From: Chryseobacterium sp. KACC 21268
GTDB lineage: Bacteria; Bacteroidota; Bacteroidia; Flavobacteriales; Weeksellaceae
Assembly: GCA_028736075.1 (NCBI GenBank)
Contig: CP117875.1
Coordinates: 3,782,001-3,846,000 of the forward strand
Length of the DNA: 64,000 nucleotides
Direction of reading: 5' to 3'
Position numbers and translations under genes: made by a program. A model generated the notes under the pieces. The model was not told the origin of the DNA and ran no database searches. It worked only from the letters and a program-made list of their open reading frames with translations. This document shows positions 10,047 to 18,977 of this stretch, in pieces. Position 1 is the stretch's first letter. Each line of letters begins with the position of its first letter.

Positions 10047-13000
10047 ATGTTTAAGAAATTCATTCGCAGACCAGTTCTGTCTATCGTGATCTCTTTGATC
10101 ATCGTATTTTTAGGGATTTTATCTTTGGTAAAATTACCCGTTACCCAGTTTCCATCGATCTCACCGCCGAAAGTCAACATCACGGCAGAATATCCTGGAG
10201 CCAACAACGAATTGCTCATCAAATCTGTCGTTATTCCTCTGGAACGTGGACTAAATGGGGTTCCCGGAATGAAATATATGACTTCCGATGCAGGTAACGA
10301 TGGTGAGGCTTCCATACAGGTTGTGTTCGATCTGGGAACCGACCCGAATGTTGCAGCAGTCAATGTTCAGAATCGTGTTTCATCGGTTGTCAATAAACTT
10401 CCGCCGTTGGTCGTGCGTGAAGGTGTGAAGATCACCCGTGAGGAACCGAATATGCTAATGTACATCAACCTTTACAGTGACGACCCAAAAGCTGATCAGA
10501 AATTCCTGTTCAATTATGCCGATATCAATGTGATGTCCGAGCTCAGACGGGTGAATGGTGTTGGTAATGCCGACATCCTGGGAACCAGAGAATATGCGAT
10601 GCGTATTTGGCTGAAACCTGACCGAATGACAGCTTACGACATTTCGGCTGACGAAGTGATGGAAGCTTTGAATGCGCAAAGTTTGGAAGCATCACCCGGA
10701 AAAACAGGTGAAAGTTCCGGAAAACGCTCTCAGTCTTTTGAATATATTCTGAAATATCCAGGCCGTTTCAACAATGAGAAAGATTATGGGAACATCATCC
10801 TAAAAGCCAAAACCGATGGCGAATTTGTAAGGCTGAAAGATGTAGCTGATGTAGAATTTGGTTCATCGATGTATGACATCTACTCTACTCTGAACGGAAA
10901 ACCGTCTGCCGCAATTACACTGAAACAATCTTACGGTTCCAACGCAAGCGATGTCATCAAAAATGTCAAATCATTAATGGCTGACCTGCAGAAAACAAGC
11001 TTCCCAAAAGGAATGCATTACGAGATCAGTTATGACGTTTCCCGCTTTTTGGATGCATCCATCGAAAAAGTAATTCATACGTTATTTGAAGCGTTTATTC
11101 TAGTGGCAATCGTGGTTTTCCTATTCTTGGGGGATTGGCGTTCGACTTTGATCCCGACGATTGCAGTTCCGGTTTCATTGGTTGGAACATTCGCCATTAT
11201 GTCCGCTTTCGGGATCACATTAAATTTAATTTCACTCTTTGCTTTGGTAATGGCAATTGGAATCGTGGTCGATGATGCGATTGTCGTCATAGAAGCTGTT
11301 CACGCCAAGATGGAAGAAAAGCATCTCTCGCCGCTCAAGGCAACGGAAGAAGCTATGCACGAGATCAGCGGGGCAATCATTGCAATCACTTTGGTAATGG
11401 CTTCGGTGTTCATTCCGGTAGCATTTATGTCTGGTCCGGTTGGGGTTTTCTATCGTCAATTTTCCATTACAATGGTTTCCTCCATTATTTTATCAGGCGT
11501 TGTAGCATTGACTTTAACACCAGCTTTATGTGCTTTGATCCTCAAAAATAACCACGGTAAAGAGAAAAAGAAAACGCCAATCACCAGATTTTTGGATGGT
11601 TTTAATAACATCTTTACTGTTGGAGCAACTAAATATCACGGTTTGCTTAATAAAGTGGTAACCCGAAAAATGGTGACACTTCCACTACTTGTTCTTTTCT
11701 GCATCGGAACTTTCTTTTTGAGTAATAATTTGCCGACAGGATTTATCCCAAGTGAAGATCAGGGAATGATCTACGCCATCATCCAAACACCTCCTGGATC
11801 CACGCTCGAAAGAACGAATCAGATCGCATTGCAATTGCAAAAAGCTTCTGAGGATATTGATGGTGTTTCGTCTGTTTCATCTTTGGCTGGTTATGAGATC
11901 TTGACCGAAGGAACTGGATCCAACTCCGGAACGTGTCTGATCAATTTGAAAAGTTGGGACGAGAGAAAAGAATCTTCTACCGAGATCATCGAGCAATTGG
12001 AACAAAAAGCAAAAGAAATCCCTGGCGCTAACATCGAGTTCTTCCAACCGCCGTCAATTCCCGGTTATGGTGCTGCAGGTGGTTTTGAACTAAGACTGTT
12101 GGACAAAGCCGGAAGTGGTGATTATCACAAAATGGAAGAAGTAAGCAACGATTTTGTCAAGGAATTGAAAAAACGGCCTGAGCTTGGATCAGCATTCAGT
12201 TTCTACTCCGCAAGTTTCCCTCAATATATGTTGAAAATTGATAATGATCTGGCAGAACAAAAAGGCGTAACGATTGAAAAAGCAATGGACAATCTATCAA
12301 CTTTGATCGGTTCCAATTACGAAACCAGCTTTATCCGATTCGACAGACCTTACAAAGTGATTGTCCAGGCAAGTCCGCAATATCGCGCTATGCCAACAGA
12401 CATTCTGAAACTCTATGTGAAAAACGACAAAGACGAGATGGTTCCCTACTCCGATTTTATGCATCTGGAAAAAGTATATGGACTGTCAGAGATCACTAGA
12501 CATAATATGTACAACTCTTCTGAGGTCAGCGGAACGCCGGCGCCTGGTTACAGTTCTGGAGATGCGATCAAAGCGATCCAGGAAGTGGCGGACAAAACCT
12601 TGCCAAGAGGTTTCGGAATCGATTGGGCGGGAATTTCCAAAGATGAAGTTTCCAGAGGGAATGAAGCGATCTATATTTTCTTAGTTTGTCTGGGATTTGT
12701 TTATCTGATCCTTTCCGCACAGTACGAAAGTTTCATTTTGCCTTTGCCAATCATTTTGTCGTTGCCAACGGGAATTTTCGGCGCATTTTTATGCTTAAGT
12801 CTTTTCGGATTGGAGAACAATATCTACGCACAAGTTGCGATGGTCATGCTCATTGGATTACTTGGAAAGAATGCCGTTTTGATCGTAGAATTTGCGGTTC
12901 AGAAGAAAGCGGAAGAAGGACTTTCGACCAAAGAAGCCGCGTTGCAGGGAGCTTCTCTAAGATTCCGTCCAATCTTGATGACCTCATTCGCATTCATCGC

Positions 13001-13241
13001 TGGATTGATTCCTTTGGCCTTGGCAACTGGACCTGGCGCGGTTGGAAACAGAACGATTGGAACAGCCGCAGCTGGCGGAATGTTGATCGGAACCATCTTC
13101 GGATTGATGATCATCCCAGGATTATACTACATTTTCGCCAACATTGCTGCAAAGTCCAAACTGACCTATTACGAAGAAGAAAATCCTTTAACAGAACAAA
13201 CCGAACCTTACCAACACGATGGAAAATTTGAAGACCAATAA
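10047..13241 (+). CDS. RND multidrug efflux permease (AcrB/HAE1-like)
   Basis: This is the proton-driven inner-membrane pump of the tripartite system. The 1064-residue length is normal for the hydrophobe/amphiphile efflux family. It has an N-terminal helix (RRPVLSIVISLIIVFLG), a large periplasmic loop, TM2-6, a second periplasmic loop and TM8-12. The proton-relay acidic pair is Asp409-Asp410 in VVDDAIVVIEA, and the partner lysine is Lys941 in GLLGKNAVLIVEF. The last 23 bp overlap the start of the outer-membrane channel gene in another frame, suggesting translational coupling. Likely substrates are lipophilic toxic compounds, by family only. Confidence 0.94.
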   Translation: MFKKFIRRPVLSIVISLIIVFLGILSLVKLPVTQFPSISPPKVNITAEYPGANNELLIKSVVIPLERGLNGVPGMKYMTSDAGNDGEASIQVVFDLGTDPNVAAVNVQNRVSSVVNKLPPLVVREGVKITREEPNMLMYINLYSDDPKADQKFLFNYADINVMSELRRVNGVGNADILGTREYAMRIWLKPDRMTAYDISADEVMEALNAQSLEASPGKTGESSGKRSQSFEYILKYPGRFNNEKDYGNIILKAKTDGEFVRLKDVADVEFGSSMYDIYSTLNGKPSAAITLKQSYGSNASDVIKNVKSLMADLQKTSFPKGMHYEISYDVSRFLDASIEKVIHTLFEAFILVAIVVFLFLGDWRSTLIPTIAVPVSLVGTFAIMSAFGITLNLISLFALVMAIGIVVDDAIVVIEAVHAKMEEKHLSPLKATEEAMHEISGAIIAITLVMASVFIPVAFMSGPVGVFYRQFSITMVSSIILSGVVALTLTPALCALILKNNHGKEKKKTPITRFLDGFNNIFTVGATKYHGLLNKVVTRKMVTLPLLVLFCIGTFFLSNNLPTGFIPSEDQGMIYAIIQTPPGSTLERTNQIALQLQKASEDIDGVSSVSSLAGYEILTEGTGSNSGTCLINLKSWDERKESSTEIIEQLEQKAKEIPGANIEFFQPPSIPGYGAAGGFELRLLDKAGSGDYHKMEEVSNDFVKELKKRPELGSAFSFYSASFPQYMLKIDNDLAEQKGVTIEKAMDNLSTLIGSNYETSFIRFDRPYKVIVQASPQYRAMPTDILKLYVKNDKDEMVPYSDFMHLEKVYGLSEITRHNMYNSSEVSGTPAPGYSSGDAIKAIQEVADKTLPRGFGIDWAGISKDEVSRGNEAIYIFLVCLGFVYLILSAQYESFILPLPIILSLPTGIFGAFLCLSLFGLENNIYAQVAMVMLIGLLGKNAVLIVEFAVQKKAEEGLSTKEAALQGASLRFRPILMTSFAFIAGLIPLALATGPGAVGNRTIGTAAAGGMLIGTIFGLMIIPGLYYIFANIAAKSKLTYYEEENPLTEQTEPYQHDGKFEDQ

Positions 13242-14664
13242 AAATTTAATAGCGACCGCATTCATTTCATTAATGTTAATTGGATGCAAAGCACCGATGG
13301 CAACCAAAATTCAGGATCAGGTGAAAGAAGCGATTCCTCAGAATTTTGATAACCAAAATATAGCCGAAAACAATTCCGGAATCACACCTTGGAAACAGTT
13401 TTTCACAGACCCAAATCTTGTCAATCTAATTGATAAAGCACTGAAAAACAACCAGGAATTGATGATCACATTGCAGGAAATCGAAATCGCAAAAAGCGAC
13501 GTGATGTACAAAAACGGAAAACTGAGTCCAACACTTGCCGCAAAATTGGGCGCTGGCGTAAGCAAAGCCGGAAGATACACTTCTGAAGGTGCCGGCGACG
13601 CAACAACCGAAATAGAACCGGGACGAGAAATGCCAGAGCCATTAGGAAACTTCGAAGGTGGACTGATGGCGAATTGGGAAGTCGATATTTGGGGCAAACT
13701 CCGAACTGAGAAAAAAGCGGCTGTTGCGCATTATCTCTCAACAGTCGAAGGTAAGAATTTCGTGCTGTCAAGTTTGATTTCCGAGGTGGCTGACAATTAT
13801 TATGAATTATTGTCGCTTGATAATCAGCTCGATATCATTCACCAATATATGGAATTGCAGAAAAAAGCCTTGGAAGTTGCGAAAATTCAAAAGCAAGCGA
13901 TGGCTGCAACCGAATTGGCCGTGAAGAAATTCGAGGCTGAGTTGGCAAAATCCAGCGCGACCGAATATGACCTCAAACAACAGATCACAGAAAAGGAAAA
14001 TTCAATCAATGCTTTATTGGGCCGTTATCCGCAACCAATTGTGAGAACGAAAGAGAGTTTTATGTCCATCGTTCCGCAGACGGTTTACACGGGAATCCCG
14101 TCCCAGTTGTTGGCCAATCGTCCCGACATTAAACAAGCCGAGCTGGAAGTGGAAGCGGCAAAACTGGATGTGGAAGCAGCGAGAAAAGAATTCTATCCAA
14201 GTCTGGAAATCAATGCGACACTTGGTCTGGAAGCTTTCAATCCGACCTATTTGGCGAAGTTGCCAGAATCTATTGCATTCAACCTGGTTGGCGAATTGGC
14301 TGGTCCGCTTATTAACAAAACGGCGATTCAATCCAGATTCAAAACCGCTGATGCTAAACAAATCCAGGCTTTGTATGAATATGACAAGACGATTCTAAGT
14401 GCTTACATCGATGTGGCCAATCAAATGTCGAAAATAAAAAATCTGGATAAATATTATGAATTGAAAGCGCAGGAATCAAAAGCGTTGGATGACGGAATCG
14501 GCATTGCGAACCAATTATTCAGAAACTCCCGAGCCGATTATCTAGAAGTCTTGATGAATCAACGTGACGCGTTGGACGCAAAGATGGAACTCATCGAAGC
14601 TAAAGAAAGACAATTGAGTTCGGTTGTCAATATCTACAAAAGCTTGGGTGGCGGCTGGAAGTAA
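13219..14664 (+). CDS. TolC/NodT-family outer membrane efflux lipoprotein
   Basis: This is the outer-membrane exit duct of the RND pump. The 481-residue product carries a lipobox (LMLIGC, Cys23) and two outer-membrane efflux protein repeats of alternating long helices and short strands. It includes the family signature of channel proteins around SQLLANRPDIKQAELEVEAA and a late coiled-coil block. Its ATG lies inside the 3' end of the pump gene (23-bp overlap), so the three pump genes form a tight operon. A terminator follows at 14736-14768. Confidence 0.92.
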   Translation: MENLKTNKNLIATAFISLMLIGCKAPMATKIQDQVKEAIPQNFDNQNIAENNSGITPWKQFFTDPNLVNLIDKALKNNQELMITLQEIEIAKSDVMYKNGKLSPTLAAKLGAGVSKAGRYTSEGAGDATTEIEPGREMPEPLGNFEGGLMANWEVDIWGKLRTEKKAAVAHYLSTVEGKNFVLSSLISEVADNYYELLSLDNQLDIIHQYMELQKKALEVAKIQKQAMAATELAVKKFEAELAKSSATEYDLKQQITEKENSINALLGRYPQPIVRTKESFMSIVPQTVYTGIPSQLLANRPDIKQAELEVEAAKLDVEAARKEFYPSLEINATLGLEAFNPTYLAKLPESIAFNLVGELAGPLINKTAIQSRFKTADAKQIQALYEYDKTILSAYIDVANQMSKIKNLDKYYELKAQESKALDDGIGIANQLFRNSRADYLEVLMNQRDALDAKMELIEAKERQLSSVVNIYKSLGGGWK

Positions 14665-14735
14665 ACCGCTAACGGCTATTTGCTAATTGCATCTAGCTTT
14701 AAGTCTAACATCTAAATTACACTATTTTTTACTTG

Positions 14736-14768
14736 AAATGCTTTCGGAATTTTCCGGGAGCATTTTTT
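14736..14768 (+). terminator. Intrinsic terminator closing the RND efflux operon
   Basis: AAATGCTTTCGG pairs over 12 bp with CCGGGAGCATTT (two G-T wobbles) around an AATTTT loop. The stem runs straight into a T-run. Confidence 0.8.
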
Positions 14769-14794
14769 CATCAATTAAAAATAATAAATAAAAT

Positions 14795-14808
14795 ATACCG
14801 ATTGGTAT
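14795..14808. promoter_or_regulatory. Operator-like inverted repeat upstream of the TetR gene
   Basis: ATACC-GATT-GGTAT is a perfect 5-bp inverted repeat around four bases. It sits 41 bp before the TetR start and just upstream of the -7 box at 14819. An almost identical site (14-mer differing only in one spacer base) lies before the next gene at 15461. This pairing suggests the binding site of the TetR protein, giving autoregulation. Confidence 0.75.
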
Positions 14809-14818
14809 TTAAATTGTA

Positions 14819-14826
14819 TATCTTTG
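14819..14826 (+). promoter_or_regulatory. Putative -7 box of the TetR regulator gene (TATCTTTG)
   Basis: TATCTTTG fits the TAnnTTTG consensus, 23 bp before the start codon. The operator at 14795-14808 covers the place where the -33 element would be, so repressor binding would block the promoter. Confidence 0.6.
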
Positions 14827-14848
14827 CAAAGTCAATTCAATTTACAAA

Positions 14849-15442
14849 ATGTCAAAAGCAGAGAAAACCAGACAGTTCATCATTGAAAGTACAGCGGAAC
14901 TTTTCAACAAGAAAGGTTACGCCGGAACGTCTCTGGCAGATATTTCCGAAAAAACGGGATTGACGAAAGGTAGCATCTACGGGAATTTTGCGAACAAAGA
15001 TGAAGTGGCAAAAGAAGTTTTTCGCTACAATGCAAAACGCCTGTCTTCTGCTATAGAAAATCAATTGAGTGCGACGATGACGACACGTGAAAAGCTCATC
15101 GCATTTTTGGATTATTACAGAAATTCTTGGGAGCATAATTTTTCCCGCGGCGGTTGCCCAATGATGAATACAGCGATAGAATCTGACGATACAATGCCTT
15201 TTTTGAAGACCGAGGTCGCCACGAGTTTTGCAAATTGGTCCACCAAAATAACAGTAATTCTGGAAGAAGGAAAAACCAAAAACGAAATTGTAAATTCTAT
15301 CAACGCTTCAGAATATTCTTACTTATTTATAATGCTAATAGAAGGTGGCATTCTGCTTTCAAAAACTACCAACCATCCAAACCACCTATATCAGGCGCTG
15401 GACAGAATCATCAAAATCATCGACGCAGAATTAATCAAATAA
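14849..15442 (+). CDS. TetR/AcrR family transcriptional regulator
   Basis: This 197-residue one-component repressor has an N-terminal helix-turn-helix at about 24-50 (GYAGTSLADISEKTGLTKGS) and an all-helical ligand domain with the motif RGGCPMMNTAIE. Cys103 in that motif is the only cysteine in the protein. By analogy with the electrophile sensor NemR, it could be a redox or electrophile switch, but GGC motifs also occur in TetR proteins without that role. A near-identical palindrome lies before this gene and before the next one, so it probably represses itself and the oxidoreductase pair. It starts 185 bp after the RND operon, which has no such site at its own promoter. Confidence 0.88.
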   Translation: MSKAEKTRQFIIESTAELFNKKGYAGTSLADISEKTGLTKGSIYGNFANKDEVAKEVFRYNAKRLSSAIENQLSATMTTREKLIAFLDYYRNSWEHNFSRGGCPMMNTAIESDDTMPFLKTEVATSFANWSTKITVILEEGKTKNEIVNSINASEYSYLFIMLIEGGILLSKTTNHPNHLYQALDRIIKIIDAELIK

Positions 15443-15460
15443 AATTTTTTATCACAAAAT

Positions 15461-15474
15461 ATACCGACTGGTAT
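15461..15474. promoter_or_regulatory. Second TetR operator-like site, before the oxidoreductase gene
   Basis: ATACC-GACT-GGTAT repeats the palindrome found at 14795-14808 with one change in the spacer. It ends 14 bp before the start codon of the quinone-oxidoreductase-like gene, in the 46-bp gap after the TetR gene. Confidence 0.75.
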
Positions 15475-15488
15475 TTTAAAACCAAATT

Positions 15489-16490
15489 ATGAAAGCATTC
15501 ATCACAAAACAGTACAGCAAGACAGAAAAATTGGAACTTACGGAAGTTCCCAAACCAAGCATCAAAGAAAACCAAGTTCTTTTAGAGATTCACTCAGCAA
15601 GTGTCAATCAACTCGATAGCAAACTCAAAAGTGGCGAATTCAAAATGATGCTGCCTTACAAATTACCTTTGATTCTGGGGCACGACGTTGCAGGAATCGT
15701 CATCGAAATTGGTTCAAAAGTAAAAAATATCAAAATCGGCGACGAAGTTTTCTCCCGCGTTCCCGACTTCCAAATTGGCGCATTTTCAGAATACATCGCG
15801 ATAGATGAAGATTTTGTGGCTCCAAAACCAAAGAACATTTCGATGGAAGAAGCCGCTTCTATCCCACTCGTTGGCTTGACGGTTTGGCAGGCATTTATTG
15901 AAAAAGCAAATCTTAAGAAAGGTCAGAAAGTCTTTATCCAAGCTGGCTCAGGTGGCGTCGGGACTTTCGCGATTCAGTTGGCGAAACATTTGGGTGCCTT
16001 CGTAGCGACCACAACCAGTGAGAAAAATATTGAATTCGTGAAACAACTCGGAGCAGATTTGGTCATCGATTATAAAACTCAAGACTTCGAAAATATCCTG
16101 AAAGATTACGATTTGGTTCTCAACAGCCAGGACCAGAAAACATTGGAAAAGTCCATCAGAATATTGAAACCTGGCGGAAAGGTCATTTCCATCTCAGGTC
16201 CGCCAGATGTAGATTTTGCTAAGACAATCGGACTGAATTTCCTTCTTAGAACCGTAATATTCCTATTGAGTTTCAAAACCAAAAAATTAGCAAAAAAGCA
16301 AAACGTAGATTACGCATTCCTCTTTATGCAAGCCAATGGAAAGCAACTCACAGAAATCTCAAAACTCATAGAATCCGGAATCATCAAACCAACCATCGAC
16401 AAAATATTTCCTTTCGAACAGACCAACGACGCAATGAATTATGTCGAAAGCGGACGCGCAAAAGGAAAAGTCGTTATCAAAATAAAATAA
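15489..16490 (+). CDS. NADP-dependent quinone oxidoreductase-like protein (MDR superfamily)
   Basis: This 333-residue medium-chain reductase has a GroES-like N-terminal domain (containing SVNQLDSKLKSG and the LGHDVAGIV block) and a Rossmann domain with GSGGVGTFAIQLAKHLGA. The catalytic-zinc cysteine of true alcohol dehydrogenases is absent, as expected for zinc-independent quinone oxidoreductases that reduce alkenals or quinones with NADPH. It is preceded by a palindrome shared with the TetR gene and followed after 13 bp by an SDR gene. The three probably form a small inducible detoxification unit. The substrate is not determinable. Confidence 0.88.
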   Translation: MKAFITKQYSKTEKLELTEVPKPSIKENQVLLEIHSASVNQLDSKLKSGEFKMMLPYKLPLILGHDVAGIVIEIGSKVKNIKIGDEVFSRVPDFQIGAFSEYIAIDEDFVAPKPKNISMEEAASIPLVGLTVWQAFIEKANLKKGQKVFIQAGSGGVGTFAIQLAKHLGAFVATTTSEKNIEFVKQLGADLVIDYKTQDFENILKDYDLVLNSQDQKTLEKSIRILKPGGKVISISGPPDVDFAKTIGLNFLLRTVIFLLSFKTKKLAKKQNVDYAFLFMQANGKQLTEISKLIESGIIKPTIDKIFPFEQTNDAMNYVESGRAKGKVVIKIK

Positions 16491-16503
16491 CAAATCCATC
16501 ATT

Positions 16504-17262
16504 ATGAACACAAGCAACAACACCATCCTCATCACCGGCGGAAGCGCAGGAATCGGTTTCGAAATCGCTAAACTACTTTCCGAAAAAGGAAACAACGTCA
16601 TCATCACCGGCCGAAATGAAGAACGTCTCCACCAAGCTGCGTCCAAACTTACAAACGTCAAAACCATCGTTTCAGACGCTTCAAAAGCAGACGATGTCGA
16701 AAAATTGGTCATTCAAGTCAAACAGGAATTTCCCCAACTCAATATCGTCATCAACAACGCTGGACAGGCTTTTGTGTTTGACATCACAGCAGAAAACGCC
16801 GGCGGATTCGAAAAAGCAGAAGCCGAAATGCTGACCAATTACCTTTCCGTCATCCGACTCAACGAGAAACTTTTACCATTATTAAAAACTCAGGACAACG
16901 CGGCGATTGTCAACGTTTCCTCCATCACAGCCTACGTTCCGAGCGGTTTGGCAACCTATTCCGCGAGCAAGGCCGCACTCCATTCTTACACCCAGGCATT
17001 GCGTTTTGCATTGGAAAAAGACACATCCATCAAAGTTTTCGAACTCGTACCGCCATTGGTCGACACCGAGTTTTCTGCACCAATTGGTGGAAAAACAGGA
17101 ATATCTCCCACTTTGGTTGCCGAAGAATTGATTACAGCTCTAGAAACTGACAACTTCGAAATCCGCGTTGGGCAGACCGAAGACATCTACCAACTATCAT
17201 TAGCCGCTCCAGCAGAGGCTTTCAGGGTGATGAACCAAACCAGAATTCAGGAAGTTTTGTAA
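16504..17262 (+). CDS. Short-chain dehydrogenase/reductase (SDR), DltE-like
   Basis: This 252-residue classical SDR has the cofactor motif TGGSAGIG at 11-18, the NNAG structural motif, the catalytic serine in NVSSITAY, and the YSASKAAL Tyr-x3-Lys active site. It lies 13 bp after the quinone-oxidoreductase gene, so the two are almost certainly co-transcribed under the TetR operator at 15461. The closest named relatives of this type are often annotated DltE, but nothing else of a dlt locus is present; the substrate is unknown. A repeat element begins 14 bp past the stop codon. Confidence 0.88.
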   Translation: MNTSNNTILITGGSAGIGFEIAKLLSEKGNNVIITGRNEERLHQAASKLTNVKTIVSDASKADDVEKLVIQVKQEFPQLNIVINNAGQAFVFDITAENAGGFEKAEAEMLTNYLSVIRLNEKLLPLLKTQDNAAIVNVSSITAYVPSGLATYSASKAALHSYTQALRFALEKDTSIKVFELVPPLVDTEFSAPIGGKTGISPTLVAEELITALETDNFEIRVGQTEDIYQLSLAAPAEAFRVMNQTRIQEVL

Positions 17263-17275
17263 ATCATTGCAATTT

Positions 17276-17362
17276 GGGCAGCTTTTCCGCCTTCCACTCC
17301 CGCTATTTTTGGCCAAAGCTTTTACCAGCACCAAAAAATGAGCTCCGTTCAAGTCGGGCTGC
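17276..17362 (+). repeat. Dispersed hairpin element, copy A
   Basis: This copy shares a 24-bp identical left block and a 30-bp identical right block with copy D at 55905-55991. Its ends follow the pattern AGCT..CC at left and CCGTTC..TCGGGCT at right, also seen in copies B and C. The inner arms ATTTTTGG (17305-17312) and CCAAAAAAT (17331-17339) can pair. It has no reading frame of note. Confidence 0.8.
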
Positions 17363-17462
17363 AGATTGAAGTATAGAACAAGTTTTGTCACAAAAATTGG
17401 GAATTACCTTTCATAAGGAACATCCAATCAATTTAAAAACTGAAATTAGAAAATCAAATGCC

Positions 17463-17470
17463 TAAATTTG
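17463..17470 (+). promoter_or_regulatory. Putative -7 box for fabF (TAAATTTG)
   Basis: TAAATTTG matches the TAnnTTTG consensus, but no clear TTG was found at -33. It would give a leader of roughly 110 nt before fabF. Confidence 0.45.
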
Positions 17471-17512
17471 CGGATTCTTATTCCTTACATAATAGTTCAG
17501 GAACAGAGATGA

Positions 17513-17556
17513 AGGCAGAAACCTGAGAATATTCTTTTCTCTAAATTAGTCTGCCT
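17513..17556 (+). promoter_or_regulatory. Hairpin in the fabF leader
   Basis: AGGCAGA (17513-17519) pairs with TCTGCCT (17550-17556), with GAGAA/TTCTC able to pair inside. It lies 31 bp before the fabF start and could affect translation; a role is only inferred. Confidence 0.4.
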
Positions 17557-17587
17557 ACAAAATATTTAAAATTTAAAAATCAGATAA

Positions 17588-18823
17588 ATGAAACGAGTTG
17601 TAATCACCGGAATGGGAGCCGTAACACCTTTGGGAAATGATGTCGAAACCTTTTGGAAAAATAGTTTGGCTGGAGAAAGTGGCGCTGCAACCATCACGCA
17701 CTTCAATCCGGAAAAATTCAAAGTTCAGTTCGCTGCGGAGGTCAAAAACTTCACGCCCGAAAAATATCTGGACAGAAACGAAATCAAACGAAGCGACCTT
17801 TTCACACAGTTCGGAATCTATGCTGCAGCCGAAGCAATGGAAGATTCTGGTTTGGACCTGGCAAGCATCGACCCTTTTGACATCGGTGTGATTTGGGGAA
17901 CAGGACAAGGCGGAATGCAAACCTTTGAAGATGATGTAGTCGCCTTTGCTACAGGCGATGGAACACCAAGATTCAGTCCGTTCTTTGTTCCAAAACTGAT
18001 TGCCAATATGGCTTCCGGAATGATATCGATGAAATATGGACTTCGCGGAATCAATTACACGACAGTTTCTGCTTGTGCAACTGCAAACACCGCATTTATG
18101 GATGCCTTCAATTACATCCGTTGGGGAAAAGCGAAAGTCATCGTTAGCGGTGGTTCGGAAGCGCCAATCACGCAAGCTTCTGTCGGCGGATTCTCATCGA
18201 TGAAAGCTATGTCCACCAGAAATGAAGACCCACAAGCAGCAAGCCGACCTTACGACGTAGAACGCGACGGTTTCATAATGGGAGAAGGTGCCGGCGCATT
18301 GATTCTGGAAGAATACGAACACGCCAAAGCAAGAGGCGCAAAAATCTATGCAGAAATGATTGGTGCTGCAATGACCGCCGACGCGTATCATATGACCGCG
18401 CCACATCCTGAAGGAATTGGAGCAGCAAAATCTATGGAATTGGCTCTTGAAGACGCCAACATCACGTCCGACCAAGTTGATTATCTGAATCCACACGCTA
18501 CTTCTACACCACTTGGAGACTTGGCAGAACTGAATGCCGTTACCAAAGTTTTCAAAGGAAGTCCGAACCTGGACATCAGCGCAACCAAATCTATGACTGG
18601 CCATTTGCTGGGAGCAGCTGGCGCGGTTGAAGCCATCTTATGTATCAAAGCGATTCAAAACAGCATCATTCCGCCGACCATCAATATTTCAAATCTTGAT
18701 GAGAATATTCCGGAAGGCATCAATATCGTGACTGAGCCGAAACAAAAGGAAATTAATATCGCGATGAGCAATGCTTTTGGATTTGGAGGACACAACTCGA
18801 CGGTGATTTTTAGGAAGATTTAA
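17588..18823 (+). CDS. fabF: Beta-ketoacyl-ACP synthase II (FabF)
   Basis: FabF condenses malonyl-ACP with acyl-ACP in fatty-acid elongation. The 411-residue product is full length, with the thiolase fold and the catalytic triad Cys163 (VSACATAN), His303 (NPHATSTPLGD) and His339 (TGHLLGAAGA), matching the canonical positions. The C-terminal FGFGGHN motif is present. No acpP, fabD or rnc is adjacent, so this is a stand-alone copy and may be a paralogue of a canonical acpP-fabF pair elsewhere, or serve a special product. It has a long structured leader. Confidence 0.93.
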   Translation: MKRVVITGMGAVTPLGNDVETFWKNSLAGESGAATITHFNPEKFKVQFAAEVKNFTPEKYLDRNEIKRSDLFTQFGIYAAAEAMEDSGLDLASIDPFDIGVIWGTGQGGMQTFEDDVVAFATGDGTPRFSPFFVPKLIANMASGMISMKYGLRGINYTTVSACATANTAFMDAFNYIRWGKAKVIVSGGSEAPITQASVGGFSSMKAMSTRNEDPQAASRPYDVERDGFIMGEGAGALILEEYEHAKARGAKIYAEMIGAAMTADAYHMTAPHPEGIGAAKSMELALEDANITSDQVDYLNPHATSTPLGDLAELNAVTKVFKGSPNLDISATKSMTGHLLGAAGAVEAILCIKAIQNSIIPPTINISNLDENIPEGINIVTEPKQKEINIAMSNAFGFGGHNSTVIFRKI

Positions 18824-18870
18824 TTAAAATAAACTTTGTTTCCCCGACCCTTATTTTAAAACAAAAAACA

Positions 18871-18940
18871 CTTCGACTCCGCTCAGTGTGACAATTAATC
18901 TTAAAATTTTGAAATATGTTAGTCTGAGGTCCTCGAAGAC
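18871..18940. repeat. CTTCGA-type dispersed inverted repeat, intergenic copy
   Basis: The left arm CTTCGACTCCGCTCAGTG and the right arm ending in CTGAGGTCCTCGAAG form an imperfect inverted repeat. The same arms occur inside rsmE at 43011-43067 and before the flavoenzyme gene at 56486-56542. Confidence 0.75.
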
Positions 18941-18944
18941 AAAA

Positions 18945-18971
18945 AAAAGGCTTAGTAAAAACTAAGCCTTT
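18945..18971 (-). terminator. Intrinsic terminator of the HugZ-like gene
   Basis: AAAGGCTTAGT pairs perfectly with ACTAAGCCTTT around an AAAA loop. The A-run at left gives the U-run on the minus strand. Confidence 0.85.
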
Positions 18972-18977
18972 CATTAT

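Larger units (their letters stand above)
17263..17587. other. Intergenic stretch between the SDR gene and fabF
   Basis: This 325-bp gap contains one copy of the dispersed hairpin element (17276-17362). About 100 bp of featureless AT-rich DNA follow, then a putative fabF promoter box (TAAATTTG, 17463-17470) and a roughly 115-nt fabF leader with nested inverted repeats. No coding potential was seen. Confidence 0.7.

Noticed and set aside
13219-13241. Frameshift joining the RND pump and the outer-membrane channel
   Set aside because: Both proteins are complete with their own proper ends; the 23-bp overlap is ordinary coupling.
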